A DNA stretch of 64,000 bases from Nocardioides marmorisolisilvae (GTDB lineage Bacteria > Actinomycetota > Actinomycetes > Propionibacteriales > Nocardioidaceae). Under the pieces are notes generated by a model. That model saw only the letters and a list, made by a program, of their open reading frames with translations, was not told where the DNA came from and did no database searches. The stretch is taken from NCBI RefSeq assembly GCF_003725775.1, contig NZ_RJSG01000005.1:25625-89624 (forward strand), read 5' to 3'. The first letter of the stretch is position 1. Each line of letters begins with the position of its first letter. Made by a program: the position numbers and the translations under genes. Positions 1 to 8,098 of the stretch are shown in pieces.

Positions 1-84
1 CGAGAGGAAGATCGGGATCGTTCCGACCGGGTCCATGATCACGAAGAGCGTGACGAACACGCTCGTGAAGAGGACCCCATCCAT
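1..84 (-). CDS. MarC family membrane protein, N-terminal fragment
   Basis: Only the first 28 codons are inside the window; the gene runs leftward off the edge. The translation begins MDGVLFTSVFVTLFVIMDPV and continues GTIPIFLS. A first transmembrane helix ending in D-P-V/I-G-x-I-P-I-F is characteristic of the MarC/YchE family of multi-pass inner-membrane proteins, whose transport role is unsettled. The ATG at 84 follows a short GGTGAG ribosome site. The family call rests on this short motif only. Confidence 0.6.
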   Translation of the reverse strand, partial: MDGVLFTSVFVTLFVIMDPVGTIPIFLS

Positions 85-184
85 AGCTCACCAGGGTAGA
101 GGTCGGCGGCCTGCGGGAACGAACCCGAACGGGGTCAGAACGAACACTCTCGGGTCCGAGACATTTGCCGCCTGACCAGCGGTT

Positions 185-820
185 TCACCAGGTCGGGCGG
201 GCCCCGCCGAACGGCATCTCGAGGGCTTCGGGACCGAAGCCGGTGACATCGGCGAGCAGCCACTCGTCGCGCAGCAGCAGGGCCGCCGAGGCCGGCCGGA
301 TGACCAGCCACAACCAGCGGCCGTCGGCCTCGCCGGCGAAGACCGACTTGGCGAAGAGGTCGTCCTCGATCGAGGGGTCGACGGTCCACATCGGCACGGT
401 GCGACCGCCCGCACGGACGTGGATCGCGTGCGGTCCCAGACCGATCTGCTCACCCGGGTCGTCGTACGCCGTGCCCGCGCAGCGCGAGCCGAGCCCGACG
501 CCGGGGTCCTCCGAGATCACCGTGACCTCGACCGGGCCGTCCAGGTCGCTGGTGCCGACGGTCGTCGTCACCGTGGCGAAAGCCTTCTCGGTGTTGGCGA
601 CGCACCCGAAGTCAGCGATCGACCACCCGGGGCTCATCGGCCACGGCAGGTAGGTCGGCAGGTCGTCGGCCGCGCGGTTCACCAGCTCCGCGAAGGACTC
701 GTAGCTCGCCTGCTGCGGCCGCCACAACGGGTGGATGCTGCCGTGCACCGAGCACGTCCAGGCACCGTCACCCTCCGTGATGGGCGCGGTGCAGCGGGGA
801 CAGGAAGCCGCTAGTGACAC
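185..820 (-). CDS. DUF6758-like protein with N-terminal zinc-ribbon-like motif
   Basis: A 211-residue protein from a GTG start: SLAASCPRCTAPITEGDG, then CSVHGSIHPL, giving a CPRC...C.VHG zinc-ribbon-like head. A globular region follows with PWPMSPGW, a DPGVGLG segment and a W-rich C-terminal part (FAGEADGRWLWLV). This order matches my recollection of the actinobacterial DUF6758 family, often found near the MgtE/Mrp/sigE cluster. The frame stays open upstream to 1045, but that stretch is opposite the phosphatase gene and looks like shadow coding, so the GTG just before the Cys motif is preferred. Function unknown. It lies 16 bases downstream of the phosphatase gene, probably in one transcript. 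Confidence 0.75.
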   Translation of the reverse strand: MSLAASCPRCTAPITEGDGAWTCSVHGSIHPLWRPQQASYESFAELVNRAADDLPTYLPWPMSPGWSIADFGCVANTEKAFATVTTTVGTSDLDGPVEVTVISEDPGVGLGSRCAGTAYDDPGEQIGLGPHAIHVRAGGRTVPMWTVDPSIEDDLFAKSVFAGEADGRWLWLVIRPASAALLLRDEWLLADVTGFGPEALEMPFGGARPTW

Positions 821-836
821 TGGCTCAGGGTAGTCA

Positions 837-1406
837 TCAGGCGTTCCAGCGCGCCACGACCGCGGTCTCGTGCTCGTAGCCGAGGACCGAGACCGTCGCG
901 GTGTCCAGGCGCAGCAGCCGGCCCTCGGTGACCGGAAGCCCGAGCCACCGACAGGCCAAGGCTCGGGAGGCGTGCCCGTGCCCGAAGACCAGCACCCGAC
1001 CGCCGTGCGCACGCGCCTTGGCGACCACCCGGTCCAGCCGGGCACCGACCTGGTCGGCGGTCTCGCCGCCCGGGCACGGGTCGGTCCAGACGGTCCACGC
1101 CGGAACGCGCTGGCGGATCTGCGCGGTGGTGATGCCCTCGTAGTCGCCGTAGTCCCACTCGGCCAGGTCGTCCTCGACGTGGGCGTGCGGGAACCCCGCC
1201 AGCTCCGCCGTACGCCGGGCGCGCTGGCGCGGCGAGGTCAGCACCAGCCCGAACTCGACGCCGGCCAACCGGTCGGCCAGGCGCGCGGCAGCCTGCTCGC
1301 CGGAGGCAGTCAGCGACACCTCCGTCCGCGAGGTGTGCCGGCCGTCGCGGCTCCACTCGGTCTCTCCGTGCCGGACGATCCAGAGCTCGTCGGGTTGCGC
1401 GGTCAT
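837..1406 (-). CDS. histidine phosphatase family protein
   Basis: A 189-residue cytoplasmic enzyme of the phosphoglycerate-mutase-like superfamily. The RHGE motif at residues 12-15 carries the phosphohistidine (His13), LTSPRQRARRT around residues 57-66 supplies the phosphate-binding arginine, the acidic segment EWDYGDYEG at 83-91 holds the proton donor, and FGHGH at 141-145 holds the second catalytic His. The length is typical of small broad-specificity phosphatases; the substrate cannot be read from sequence. The ATG at 1404-1406 is back to back with the divergent MFS gene. The DUF6758-like gene follows 16 bases downstream. Confidence 0.88.
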   Translation of the reverse strand: MTAQPDELWIVRHGETEWSRDGRHTSRTEVSLTASGEQAAARLADRLAGVEFGLVLTSPRQRARRTAELAGFPHAHVEDDLAEWDYGDYEGITTAQIRQRVPAWTVWTDPCPGGETADQVGARLDRVVAKARAHGGRVLVFGHGHASRALACRWLGLPVTEGRLLRLDTATVSVLGYEHETAVVARWNA

Positions 1407-1434
1407 GGAGCAAGCCTTCTGTGATCATGAGCCG

Positions 1435-2625
1435 GTGACAAGTGGAGAGGTCTCGGACCCGCCGGAGCTGCACCGCACCCGGCTCGCGGTCGCCGCCGCG
1501 TTCGCCACCCAGGGCGGGGTCTTCATCAGCCTGACCACCCGGCTGCCGGACTTCCAGGACAAGTACGACCTGTCCAACGGCGAGCTCTCCGGGCTGCTGC
1601 TGATGATGGTGCTGCTGGCCGGCGGGGGCTCGGTCCTGGCGGAGACGCGCGCCAAGGCGCTGTCCTCAGCCAGGCTGCTCCGCACCGGACTGGTCGGCCT
1701 GACGGTCGGCGCCGCCCTCATCGGGGCCAGTCAGTCGCTGTCGTTCTTCATCGCGGCGATGGCGACGTACGGCCTCTCTCTCGGCATGGTCGACGCCACC
1801 ACCAACATGCAGGCGGTCGCGCTCGAGCACCGCTACGGGCGGCCGATCCTGCCGTCCTTCCACAGCGCCTGGACCTTCGGCGGCCTGATCGGGGCGGCGC
1901 TGGCCCTGGCGACCTCGCACCTCGACGTGGGCTGGGTCGGCCTGGTCGCGGTCGTGCCGCTGGCCGTGCAGTTCGCGCCGTTCCTCGCGGGCATCGGCGA
2001 CCCGGCGCAGGAGTCTCCGGCTCCGGTGATCCCGTGGCGCCCGATCATCCTGGTCGGCATCGGGATGGTGCTCTTCTACATGGTCGACACCGCGGCCTTC
2101 ACCTGGGGACCGCTGTTCCTCAAGAACGTCTTCGACGACACCCCGTCCGGGCTGTTCGCGCTGGCGGTGTTCCCCTACCTGCTCTCCAGCGGCGCCATGC
2201 GGTTCGCCGGCGACGGCCTGGTCGCCCGGTACGGCGCGGTGCCGATCCTGCGCATCGGCGCGGTCGTCGCTTCCGCGTCGCTGGCCGTCGTCGTGTTCGC
2301 TCCGGCGTGGCCGATCGCCGTGCTGGGCTTCCTGGTGCTCGGCAGCGGCGTCGGCGTGATCGCCCCGCTCAGCTTCTCCGCCGCGGCCCGCATCGCCGGC
2401 GGCGAGGAGGAGGACCCGGCGACCCGTCAGCGCCGGGTCGACGCGGTGATCGGGCGCTTCAACCAGTTCAACTACGTCGGCGCGCTGATCGGCTCGGTGC
2501 TGACCGGCGCGGTCGGCGAGCACGACCTGCGGGTCGGCTTCGCGGTCCCGATGGTGCTGATCCTGGGGATCCTGCCGCTGGCAAGGGCGTTCGCGCCGGG
2601 CGAGGTTTCTCTAGGCAAGACGTGA
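1435..2625 (+). CDS. MFS transporter
   Basis: A roughly 396-residue multi-pass membrane protein beginning TSGEVSDPPELHRTRLAVAA, with alternating hydrophobic segments throughout. It resembles sugar/drug MFS permeases of the FucP/YbjJ type (LPDFQDKYDLSNGELSGLLL near the first loop). Two starts compete: ATG at 1405, which would overlap the ATG of the divergent phosphatase in a CATG, and GTG at 1435, which leaves a short intergenic space. GTG 1435 is chosen because the first ten codons of the longer form do not look transporter-like. Neither has a strong ribosome site. The last codons form one arm of the terminator at 2611-2683. Substrate unknown. Confidence 0.75.
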   Translation: MTSGEVSDPPELHRTRLAVAAAFATQGGVFISLTTRLPDFQDKYDLSNGELSGLLLMMVLLAGGGSVLAETRAKALSSARLLRTGLVGLTVGAALIGASQSLSFFIAAMATYGLSLGMVDATTNMQAVALEHRYGRPILPSFHSAWTFGGLIGAALALATSHLDVGWVGLVAVVPLAVQFAPFLAGIGDPAQESPAPVIPWRPIILVGIGMVLFYMVDTAAFTWGPLFLKNVFDDTPSGLFALAVFPYLLSSGAMRFAGDGLVARYGAVPILRIGAVVASASLAVVVFAPAWPIAVLGFLVLGSGVGVIAPLSFSAAARIAGGEEEDPATRQRRVDAVIGRFNQFNYVGALIGSVLTGAVGEHDLRVGFAVPMVLILGILPLARAFAPGEVSLGKT

Positions 2626-2683
2626 AACCGGCACTACCGACCCGAAGCATCGGGTCGTTCGCGAAGATTCACGTCCTGCCTAG
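2611..2683. terminator. bidirectional terminator between convergent genes
   Basis: A 16-base inverted repeat, CTAGGCAAGACGTGAA at 2611-2626 against 2668-2683 with one mismatch, encloses a second perfect hairpin CGACCCGA/TCGGGTCG at 2638-2645 and 2650-2657. The left arm covers the last codons of the MFS gene. The position between convergent genes fits a two-way terminator, although no T-run follows. Confidence 0.65.
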
Positions 2684-2698
2684 GGAATCCGACCCGCC

Positions 2699-3232
2699 TC
2701 AGGCCTCGGACGTACCGGGCCAGTTCTTGTCGGGCTGCGGGGTCGGACGACCGGGCTGCTCGCCGCCGCGCTCGGCGAGGTAGCTGTTCTTCGGCACCAT
2801 CACCTTGCGGCGGAAGATGCAGACGACCTTGCCGTCCTGGTTGTAACCGATGGTCTCGACGTAGACGACGCCACGGTCGTCCTTCGACTTCGACTCGAAC
2901 TTGTCGAGCACGGTGGTCTCGCCGTACAGGGTGTCCCCGTGGAAGGTCGGCGCGACGTGGCGCAGCGACTCGACCTCGAGGTTGGCGATGGCCTTGCCGG
3001 AGATGTCGGCGACCGACATGCCGAGCAGGATCGAGTAGACGTAGTTGCCGACCACGACGTTCTTGCCGAACTGGGTGGTCTTCTCCGCGTAGTTCACGTC
3101 CATGTGCAGCGGGTGGTGGTTCATCGTCAGCAGGCAGAACAGGTGGTCGTCGTACTCGGTGACCGTCTTGCCGGGCCAGTGCTTGTAGGTCGCACCGACC
3201 TCGAACTCCTCGTAGCTACGACCGAACTGCAT
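2699..3232 (-). CDS. MaoC family (hot-dog) enoyl-CoA hydratase-like protein
   Basis: A 177-residue single hot-dog-domain protein. FEVGATYKHWPGKTVTEYDD, NHHPLHMDVNYAEKTTQFGK and VVGNYVYSILLGM match the MaoC dehydratase fold, in which the Asp and His of the hydratase motif (here within HPLHMD) activate water for hydration of enoyl-CoA or mesaconyl-CoA-type substrates. A GTG two codons upstream sits only one base from AGAAGG, whereas the ATG at 3232 has that ribosome site at 7 bases, so ATG is chosen. Acyl-CoA chemistry recurs at 5377, but the genes are not adjacent. The exact substrate is unknown. Confidence 0.85.
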   Translation of the reverse strand: MQFGRSYEEFEVGATYKHWPGKTVTEYDDHLFCLLTMNHHPLHMDVNYAEKTTQFGKNVVVGNYVYSILLGMSVADISGKAIANLEVESLRHVAPTFHGDTLYGETTVLDKFESKSKDDRGVVYVETIGYNQDGKVVCIFRRKVMVPKNSYLAERGGEQPGRPTPQPDKNWPGTSEA

Positions 3233-3327
3233 GCTCACACCTTCTCTACTGGCTGGTAACCGTCACATCGTGCCGAAAGAAGGGCGGCTCGGGCGAGTCC
3301 GGAGCGCGTGGGATACCTCACGCAGCG

Positions 3328-3510
3328 TTACGAACCGCCGCCACCGGCCTTGCGACGGTGCATCTTCGGAGCTCCGCCGACGACCTCCGAGCCGTGCGCC
3401 TTCTCCTTGGACGGCCCGTCCTTCGGCACCCCGCGGTCGTTGGACTTCTTGCGGTCGAGGGCCTCACGCATCTTGGCCTTGAGGTCGTCGTTGGCGTGGT
3501 TGTCGGTCAT
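3328..3510 (-). CDS. DUF5302 small hydrophilic protein
   Basis: A 60-residue, highly charged protein: MTDNHANDDLKAKMREALDR, then KKSNDRGVPKDGPSKEKAHG and SEVVGGAPKMHRRKAGGGGS. The LKAKMREALDRKK start, the central HG and the PKMHRRK basic tail match the actinobacterial DUF5302 family, whose function is unknown. An AAGGTGG ribosome site lies 5-6 bases before the ATG, which fixes the start. The frame remains open far upstream through the opposite strand of the LicD fusion gene, but that extension has no credible start or composition. Confidence 0.82.
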   Translation of the reverse strand: MTDNHANDDLKAKMREALDRKKSNDRGVPKDGPSKEKAHGSEVVGGAPKMHRRKAGGGGS

Positions 3511-3642
3511 GCGACCACCTTGCCACCGGCGTGGTGGCGCGTCGACCCGGTTTGGGCCGAACCGCCCACGAGCGAGTTCCGGAATGCGTAATCTGGGCAG
3601 CCAAGGGCAAACGCGGCCAAACCTGCCGAGAAGGGACCCGCT

Positions 3643-5139
3643 GTGGGGGTTCGCATCGACGAGCGCGGGATCCGGATCACCGGATCGCTCAAGGGTGCCC
3701 TCGACGAGCCGCTCGACCTCCGCCTCGACGGCCACCGGGTCTGGTCCTTCCGACCGCGCCGCGATGGCTTCAAGGTCGGCCGCGGCCTGCTGGTGCCGTG
3801 GCCGGAGGCGCTGACGGGCGTGCTCGACGGCAGGGCCGAGATCGACGTCGTCCGGCACGACGGCGGTGCCTCGTTCTTCTCCGGCGCCTTCCTCTTCGGC
3901 GAGTCGGACGACCCGGTCGTGCTCACCGACGACCTGGGCAACCGGCTCTCGATCGACAAGGTCGGGCAGCTGCAGCGCTCCTTCGAAGCCGAGCCCGGGC
4001 CGGCGCGCAGCGAGCTGGCCCAGGAAGCGCGGCGGATCGTCGACGACCTGCGCGAGCACTGCGATCTGGACGCCTTCCTCTGCCACGGTGGTCTGCTCGG
4101 CGCAGCGCGCGACGGCCACCTGGTCGGCCACGACGTCGACCTGGCGTTCTACTCCTCCTTCCGGCACCCGTTCGACGTGATCCGCGAGACCCGCCATGCC
4201 GAGCGGACGCTGAGCCGGCTCGGCTGGCAGGTGGTGCGGATGTCGGGGGCGAGCTTCAAGGTCTGGGTCGCCCTGCCGAGCGGCAAGCGCGGCTCGATCG
4301 ACGTGCTCGCCGCGTTCCACGTCGGCACGACCTTCCACCTGGCCGGTTCGCTCAGCGGTGATCTCGATCGACGACACCTGCTGCCGCTGCGCGAGATCGA
4401 GCTCGAGGGCACCTGCTTCCCGGCCCCGGCGAACGTGCGCAAGGTCCTCGAGTTCACCTACGGGCCGGGCTGGTCGGTGCCCGACCCGGCCTTCCGCTTC
4501 GACCACCCGCCGGGGCACGTGCGCAAGATGGCGCAGTGGTTCCGCGGCAGCCGGGCCCGGCTTCCGTACTGGCAGGACCTGCACCGCCGGCAGCAGGCGC
4601 GCCAGGAGCCCTCGGAGTTCGCCGAGTGGGTGGACGCCCGCACGGAGCCGCACAGTCGGATCCTCGAGCTCGGCGCCGGCGACGGCCGCGACACGATCTG
4701 GCTCAGCGAGCAGGGGCACGTCGCGACCGGGACCGACTTCTGCGGCGCCGCCCGTACGACGGCCAACCAGGCGGCCCGCGATGCCGGCGTACCAGTCACC
4801 TTCACGGCCCTGAACCTGGAGTCGCTGCACTCGCTGCTGACCATCGCGGCGCGCACCGCCGCGGCGCACGAGGTCACCCACGTCTACGGACGCCGGCTGA
4901 TCGACGTACTGGCGCCGTCCGGGCGCGACGGCCTGTGGCGCTTCTGCGCGATCGTCGGTCGGCGCGGAGGCCGCACGTTCCTGGAGTACCGCAAGGAGAA
5001 CGAGCCCGAGACCCTGTACGCCGAGATCGAGCGGTACGGCGGCCGGGTCGTCGACAAGGTGGTGCGGCGCGGGCTCGCACCGGTCGGCAAGGAGGACCCC
5101 GTGATCATCCGTCTCGTCCTGACCTGGGAGAAGCCATGA
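3643..5139 (+). CDS. LicD-like / nucleotidyltransferase-fold domain fused to SAM methyltransferase
   Basis: A 498-residue two-domain protein. Residues 1-115 are a beta-rich lead (LDLRLDGHRVWSFRPRRDGF). Residues 125-300 resemble LicD-type transferases, with CHGGLLGAARDGHLVGHDVD at 147-166 supplying the acidic pair typical of phosphocholine or related phospho-transfer to glycans. Residues 330-498 form a class I methyltransferase with the SAM loop LELGAGDGRD at 341-350 and an acidic GTDFCGAA strand end. The GTG start has GAGAAGGGA upstream. The stop overlaps the next start (ATGA), so the small coiled-coil protein is co-translated. A role in decorating cell-surface polysaccharide or teichoic-acid-like polymer is inferred, not shown. 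Confidence 0.7.
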   Translation: MGVRIDERGIRITGSLKGALDEPLDLRLDGHRVWSFRPRRDGFKVGRGLLVPWPEALTGVLDGRAEIDVVRHDGGASFFSGAFLFGESDDPVVLTDDLGNRLSIDKVGQLQRSFEAEPGPARSELAQEARRIVDDLREHCDLDAFLCHGGLLGAARDGHLVGHDVDLAFYSSFRHPFDVIRETRHAERTLSRLGWQVVRMSGASFKVWVALPSGKRGSIDVLAAFHVGTTFHLAGSLSGDLDRRHLLPLREIELEGTCFPAPANVRKVLEFTYGPGWSVPDPAFRFDHPPGHVRKMAQWFRGSRARLPYWQDLHRRQQARQEPSEFAEWVDARTEPHSRILELGAGDGRDTIWLSEQGHVATGTDFCGAARTTANQAARDAGVPVTFTALNLESLHSLLTIAARTAAAHEVTHVYGRRLIDVLAPSGRDGLWRFCAIVGRRGGRTFLEYRKENEPETLYAEIERYGGRVVDKVVRRGLAPVGKEDPVIIRLVLTWEKP

Positions 5140-5354
5140 AGCGGAAGTCGGCCCGGATCGCCGAGCTGGAGGCGCAGGTCGCCGAGCTGATGGAGTCGGT
5201 GGAGGAGAACCGCCGGCTCAACGAGCGGCTCGCGGACGTGCTCGACGTGATCACCGAGCTGCTGGTGCCGGTTGCCGGTCGTGACGACCCGCGGGTCGAC
5301 GCCGCGCTGGAGAAGCTGGAGAAGAGCAAGAAGCGGGTCACCCGCAAGAGGTGA
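5136..5354 (+). CDS. small coiled-coil protein (DUF6752-like)
   Basis: A 72-residue protein that is almost entirely one heptad-patterned helix: ARIAELEAQVAELMESVEEN, then RRLNERLADVLDVITELLVP, ending in a Lys/Arg-rich tail (KLEKSKKRVTRKR). It resembles the small DUF6752 proteins of Nocardioides-type genomes (from memory; not verified). The start codon overlaps the stop of the LicD-methyltransferase gene as ATGA, so translational coupling and a partner or scaffold role are likely. The last codons form the left arm of the terminator. Confidence 0.7.
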   Translation: MKRKSARIAELEAQVAELMESVEENRRLNERLADVLDVITELLVPVAGRDDPRVDAALEKLEKSKKRVTRKR

Positions 5355-5364
5355 CCCGCTTCTT
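5328..5364. terminator. bidirectional terminator hairpin
   Basis: A perfect 15-base inverted repeat, AAGAAGCGGGTCACC at 5328-5342 and its complement at 5350-5364, with a 7-base loop. It lies between convergent genes, and its left arm encodes the basic tail of the coiled-coil protein. Confidence 0.75.
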
Positions 5365-5376
5365 CGCCGGTTCTTG

Positions 5377-6576
5377 CTAGCTCTTGGTCTTGTAGTCCTT
5401 GAGCATCGCCTTGCCGATGATCTGCTTCTGGATGTCGGTGGTGCCCTCACCGATCAGCATGAACGCGACCTCGCGGTAGAGGCGCTCGATCTCGTACTCC
5501 TTGGAGTAGCCGTAGCCGCCGTGGATCCGGAAGGAGTCCTCGACGACCTCGTGCGCGTACTCGGAGGCGATCATCTTGGCCATGCCGGCCTCGACGTCCA
5601 TGCGCTGGCCGGTGTCCTTCATCCGCGCGGCCTTCACCATCATGGTGTGGGCCACCTCGACCTTGGTGGCCATCTCGGCGATGCGGAACAGGATCGCCTG
5701 GTGCTGGGCGATCGGCTTGCCGAAGGTCTCGCGCTGCTGGGCGTACTCGACGCCGAGCTCGAAGCCCCGCCAGGCCAGGCCGCAGGCACGGGCGGCGACG
5801 TTGACGCGGCCGACCTCGACGCCGTCCATCATCTGGTAGAAGCCCTTGCCCGGCTCGCCACCGAGGATCTGGTCGGCACGGACCGGGTGGCCGTCGAGCA
5901 CCATCTCGGTGGTCTCGACGCCCTTGTAGCCCATCTTGTCGATCTTGCCCGGGATGGTGAGGCCGGGAGCGGTCTCACCGAAGCCGGCCTCCTTCTCGAT
6001 CAGGAAGGTCGTCATGTTCTTGTAGACCGAGTCGGCGCCCTCGTCGGTCTTGCACAGCGTCGCGACCAGGCGCGACTCGCCGCCGTTGGTCAGCCACATC
6101 TTCGAGCCGGTGATCTTGTAGCTGCCGTCGTCCTGCTTCACGGCCTTGGTCGCCACCGCAGCCACGTCGGAACCCAGACCCGGCTCGGACATCGAGAAGG
6201 CACCGCGCATCTCGCCGGTGGCCATCTGCGGCAGGTACTTCTGCTTCTGCTCCTCGGTGCCGTGCTGCATCACCATGTACGCCACGATGAAGTGGGTGTT
6301 GATGACGCCGGAGACGCTCATCCAGCCGCGGGCGATCTCCTCGACGCAGAGCGCGTAGGTGAGCAGCGACTGACCGAGGCCGCCGTACTCCTCGGGGATC
6401 ATCAGACCGAAGACGCCGAGCTCCTTGAGACCCTCGACGATCTCGGTCGGGTACTCGTCGGCGTGCTCGAGCTCCTGGGCGACCGGGATGATCCGCTCGT
6501 TCGTGAACTCACGAACGGCCTTGAGGATCTCTTCCTGGATGTCGTCGAGACCTTCGGTCTCGCACAGTCGAGGCAT
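5377..6576 (-). CDS. acyl-CoA dehydrogenase
   Basis: A 399-residue flavoenzyme that oxidises acyl-CoA to enoyl-CoA and passes electrons to ETF. The order is typical: N-terminal helical domain (LKELGVFGLMIPEEYGG), middle beta-domain with the FAD-contact motif AFSMSEPGLGSD and the W-L-T-N-G substrate strand, then the C-terminal helices with QRETFGKPIAQHQ and RIHGGYGYSKEYEIER. Glu377 in GEGTTDIQ aligns with the catalytic base of medium-chain enzymes (MCAD Glu376, family knowledge). The length is normal. ATG at 6576 follows GGAAGGA by about 10 bases. Chain-length preference cannot be assigned, and no ETF or thiolase gene is nearby. Confidence 0.93.
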   Translation of the reverse strand: MPRLCETEGLDDIQEEILKAVREFTNERIIPVAQELEHADEYPTEIVEGLKELGVFGLMIPEEYGGLGQSLLTYALCVEEIARGWMSVSGVINTHFIVAYMVMQHGTEEQKQKYLPQMATGEMRGAFSMSEPGLGSDVAAVATKAVKQDDGSYKITGSKMWLTNGGESRLVATLCKTDEGADSVYKNMTTFLIEKEAGFGETAPGLTIPGKIDKMGYKGVETTEMVLDGHPVRADQILGGEPGKGFYQMMDGVEVGRVNVAARACGLAWRGFELGVEYAQQRETFGKPIAQHQAILFRIAEMATKVEVAHTMMVKAARMKDTGQRMDVEAGMAKMIASEYAHEVVEDSFRIHGGYGYSKEYEIERLYREVAFMLIGEGTTDIQKQIIGKAMLKDYKTKS

Positions 6577-6654
6577 GGTGATGCAGTCCTTCCGGTGACG
6601 ATCAGGTCGGTCGATATTACCCGTCAGTACACACCGGGGCCGACCGTAAAGACC

Positions 6655-7248
6655 ATGACACAGGTCACCCCGCCCCGGCACAGTGACCGAGTGCTGATCG
6701 CGACCACCCCACGCCTGGAGATCCGACCGTGGACCCTCGAGGACGCTCCTGCGGCGCTGGCCATGCTCAGCAGGATCGAGGTGGTCCAGTGGCTCGGCGA
6801 CGGCGACCCGGTCCTGACCAAGGACCTCGACGAGGCCCGGATGAAGGTCGAGACCTGGCGGGGTCGGGACAACCCGCCGCTGGGGCACTGGGCCGTGGAG
6901 GTGACCGATGGCGGTCCGCTGCACGGCCGGACGATCGGCACGGTGCTGCTGCTGACGCTGCCCAACGACGAGCACGGCGAGGTCGAGATCGGCTGGCACC
7001 TGCACCCGGACGCGTGGGGCAACGGCTACGCGCCCGAGGCCGCCACCGCGATCCTGGAGCGAGGCTTCAGCGGCGGCATCGAGGAGATCTTCGCGGTGAC
7101 CGACCTGGACAACGTCAACTCGATGAAGGTCTGCACCAAGATCGGCATGGAGCACCGCGGCACCATCGACAAGTGGTACGCGACGCCCTCGCAGTTCTTC
7201 GTGATCACGCGGGAGCAGTGGCTGGCTCAGCAGGCGGAGCGGACCTGA
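6655..7248 (+). CDS. GNAT family N-acetyltransferase (RimJ/RimL type)
   Basis: A 197-residue single-domain acetyltransferase. The N-terminal TPRLEIRPWTLEDAPAAL, the strand VEIGWHLHPDAWGNGYAPEA with the acetyl-CoA pyrophosphate loop, and FAVTDLDNVNSMKVCTKIGM match RimJ/RimL-like GNATs that acetylate protein N-termini or small amines. The ATG at 6655 lacks a clear ribosome site; GTG at 6691, just before LIATTPRL, is an alternative giving a trimmer protein. The 3' end overlaps the convergent EamA gene by 44 bases. Confidence 0.85.
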   Translation: MTQVTPPRHSDRVLIATTPRLEIRPWTLEDAPAALAMLSRIEVVQWLGDGDPVLTKDLDEARMKVETWRGRDNPPLGHWAVEVTDGGPLHGRTIGTVLLLTLPNDEHGEVEIGWHLHPDAWGNGYAPEAATAILERGFSGGIEEIFAVTDLDNVNSMKVCTKIGMEHRGTIDKWYATPSQFFVITREQWLAQQAERT

Positions 7249-8098
7249 CGACCATCGCGATACCCGCGAGGATCAGGACCAGCCCCGCCACCGCACCTGC
7301 CTCGGGAACCTGGCCGAGCCAGGCCGCCGCGATGAGCGACGCCCCCGGGATCTCCAGCAGGATCGCCATCGAGGTGACCATCGGCGAGAGCCGGCCGAGC
7401 AGGTAGTTGAAGACCGAGTGGCCCAGCAGCTGGGCCGTCGCGGTGAGCAGCAGCAGCTTGAGCCACGCCTCCCGGTCGTAGCCGCCGAGGGCCTGGCCGC
7501 GGGCGACCGCGGCGACCAGCAGCACCACCGCGCAGGTTCCGTAGCAGATCAGCGTGTACGACGTCGTGCTCAGCTGCTGCCGGACCCGGCCGCCGATGAC
7601 CGCGTACGCCGCCACCGCGACGCTGCCGACCAGGGCGAGCGCGTCGCCCGCCAGAGCGCGCGTCGAGATGCTCAGGTCGAACCCCGAGACCACGATCGCG
7701 CCCGTCGTCGCGGCGAGCACCCCGAGCAGCACCGGACGTCCGAGGACCGTGCCCTGGGACCGGTCCCAGGCGATCACCCAGATCACCTGGAGCGAGACGA
7801 TCGCCGTGCTCGAGGCGACCGAGGTCATGCCGAGCGAGGTGATCCAGAAGCCGAAGTGGGCCGCCAGGCAGCAGCCGGCGACCACGACGCCGAGCACCTG
7901 GCGCGCCGTCAGCCCGGCCAGCTCACCGCGCTGACGGACCGCCGCGACCGGCGCGATGGCCGCGGTGGCGAACGCCGTGCGCCAGAACGCGATCGCCAGG
8001 GCCGGGACCGCGGTGGCGGCGATGAGCGGAGCGGCGAGCGAGACCGCCCCGACCCCGACGGCCAGCAGCGCGAGCGTGCGCAGGTCGATCCGGTTCAC
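7205..8098 (-). CDS. EamA/DMT family transporter
   Basis: A 297-residue membrane protein with ten predicted hydrophobic helices in two EamA halves (IDLRTLALLAVGVGAVSLAA at the start; LLGRLSPMVTSMAILLEIPG in the second half). Such exporters move amino acids or small metabolites. The GTG start overlaps the stop of the upstream PhzF-like gene (GTGA), so the two form a coupled operon. The 3' end runs 44 bases into the convergent GNAT gene. Substrate unknown. Confidence 0.87.
   Translation of the reverse strand: MNRIDLRTLALLAVGVGAVSLAAPLIAATAVPALAIAFWRTAFATAAIAPVAAVRQRGELAGLTARQVLGVVVAGCCLAAHFGFWITSLGMTSVASSTAIVSLQVIWVIAWDRSQGTVLGRPVLLGVLAATTGAIVVSGFDLSISTRALAGDALALVGSVAVAAYAVIGGRVRQQLSTTSYTLICYGTCAVVLLVAAVARGQALGGYDREAWLKLLLLTATAQLLGHSVFNYLLGRLSPMVTSMAILLEIPGASLIAAAWLGQVPEAGAVAGLVLILAGIAMVVRSAPPAEPATAPA

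Noticed and set aside
821..1045. N-terminal extension of the DUF6758-like protein
   Set aside because: The extra 75 residues are Arg/Trp/Pro-rich shadow coding opposite the phosphatase; the Cys motif directly follows the GTG at 820.
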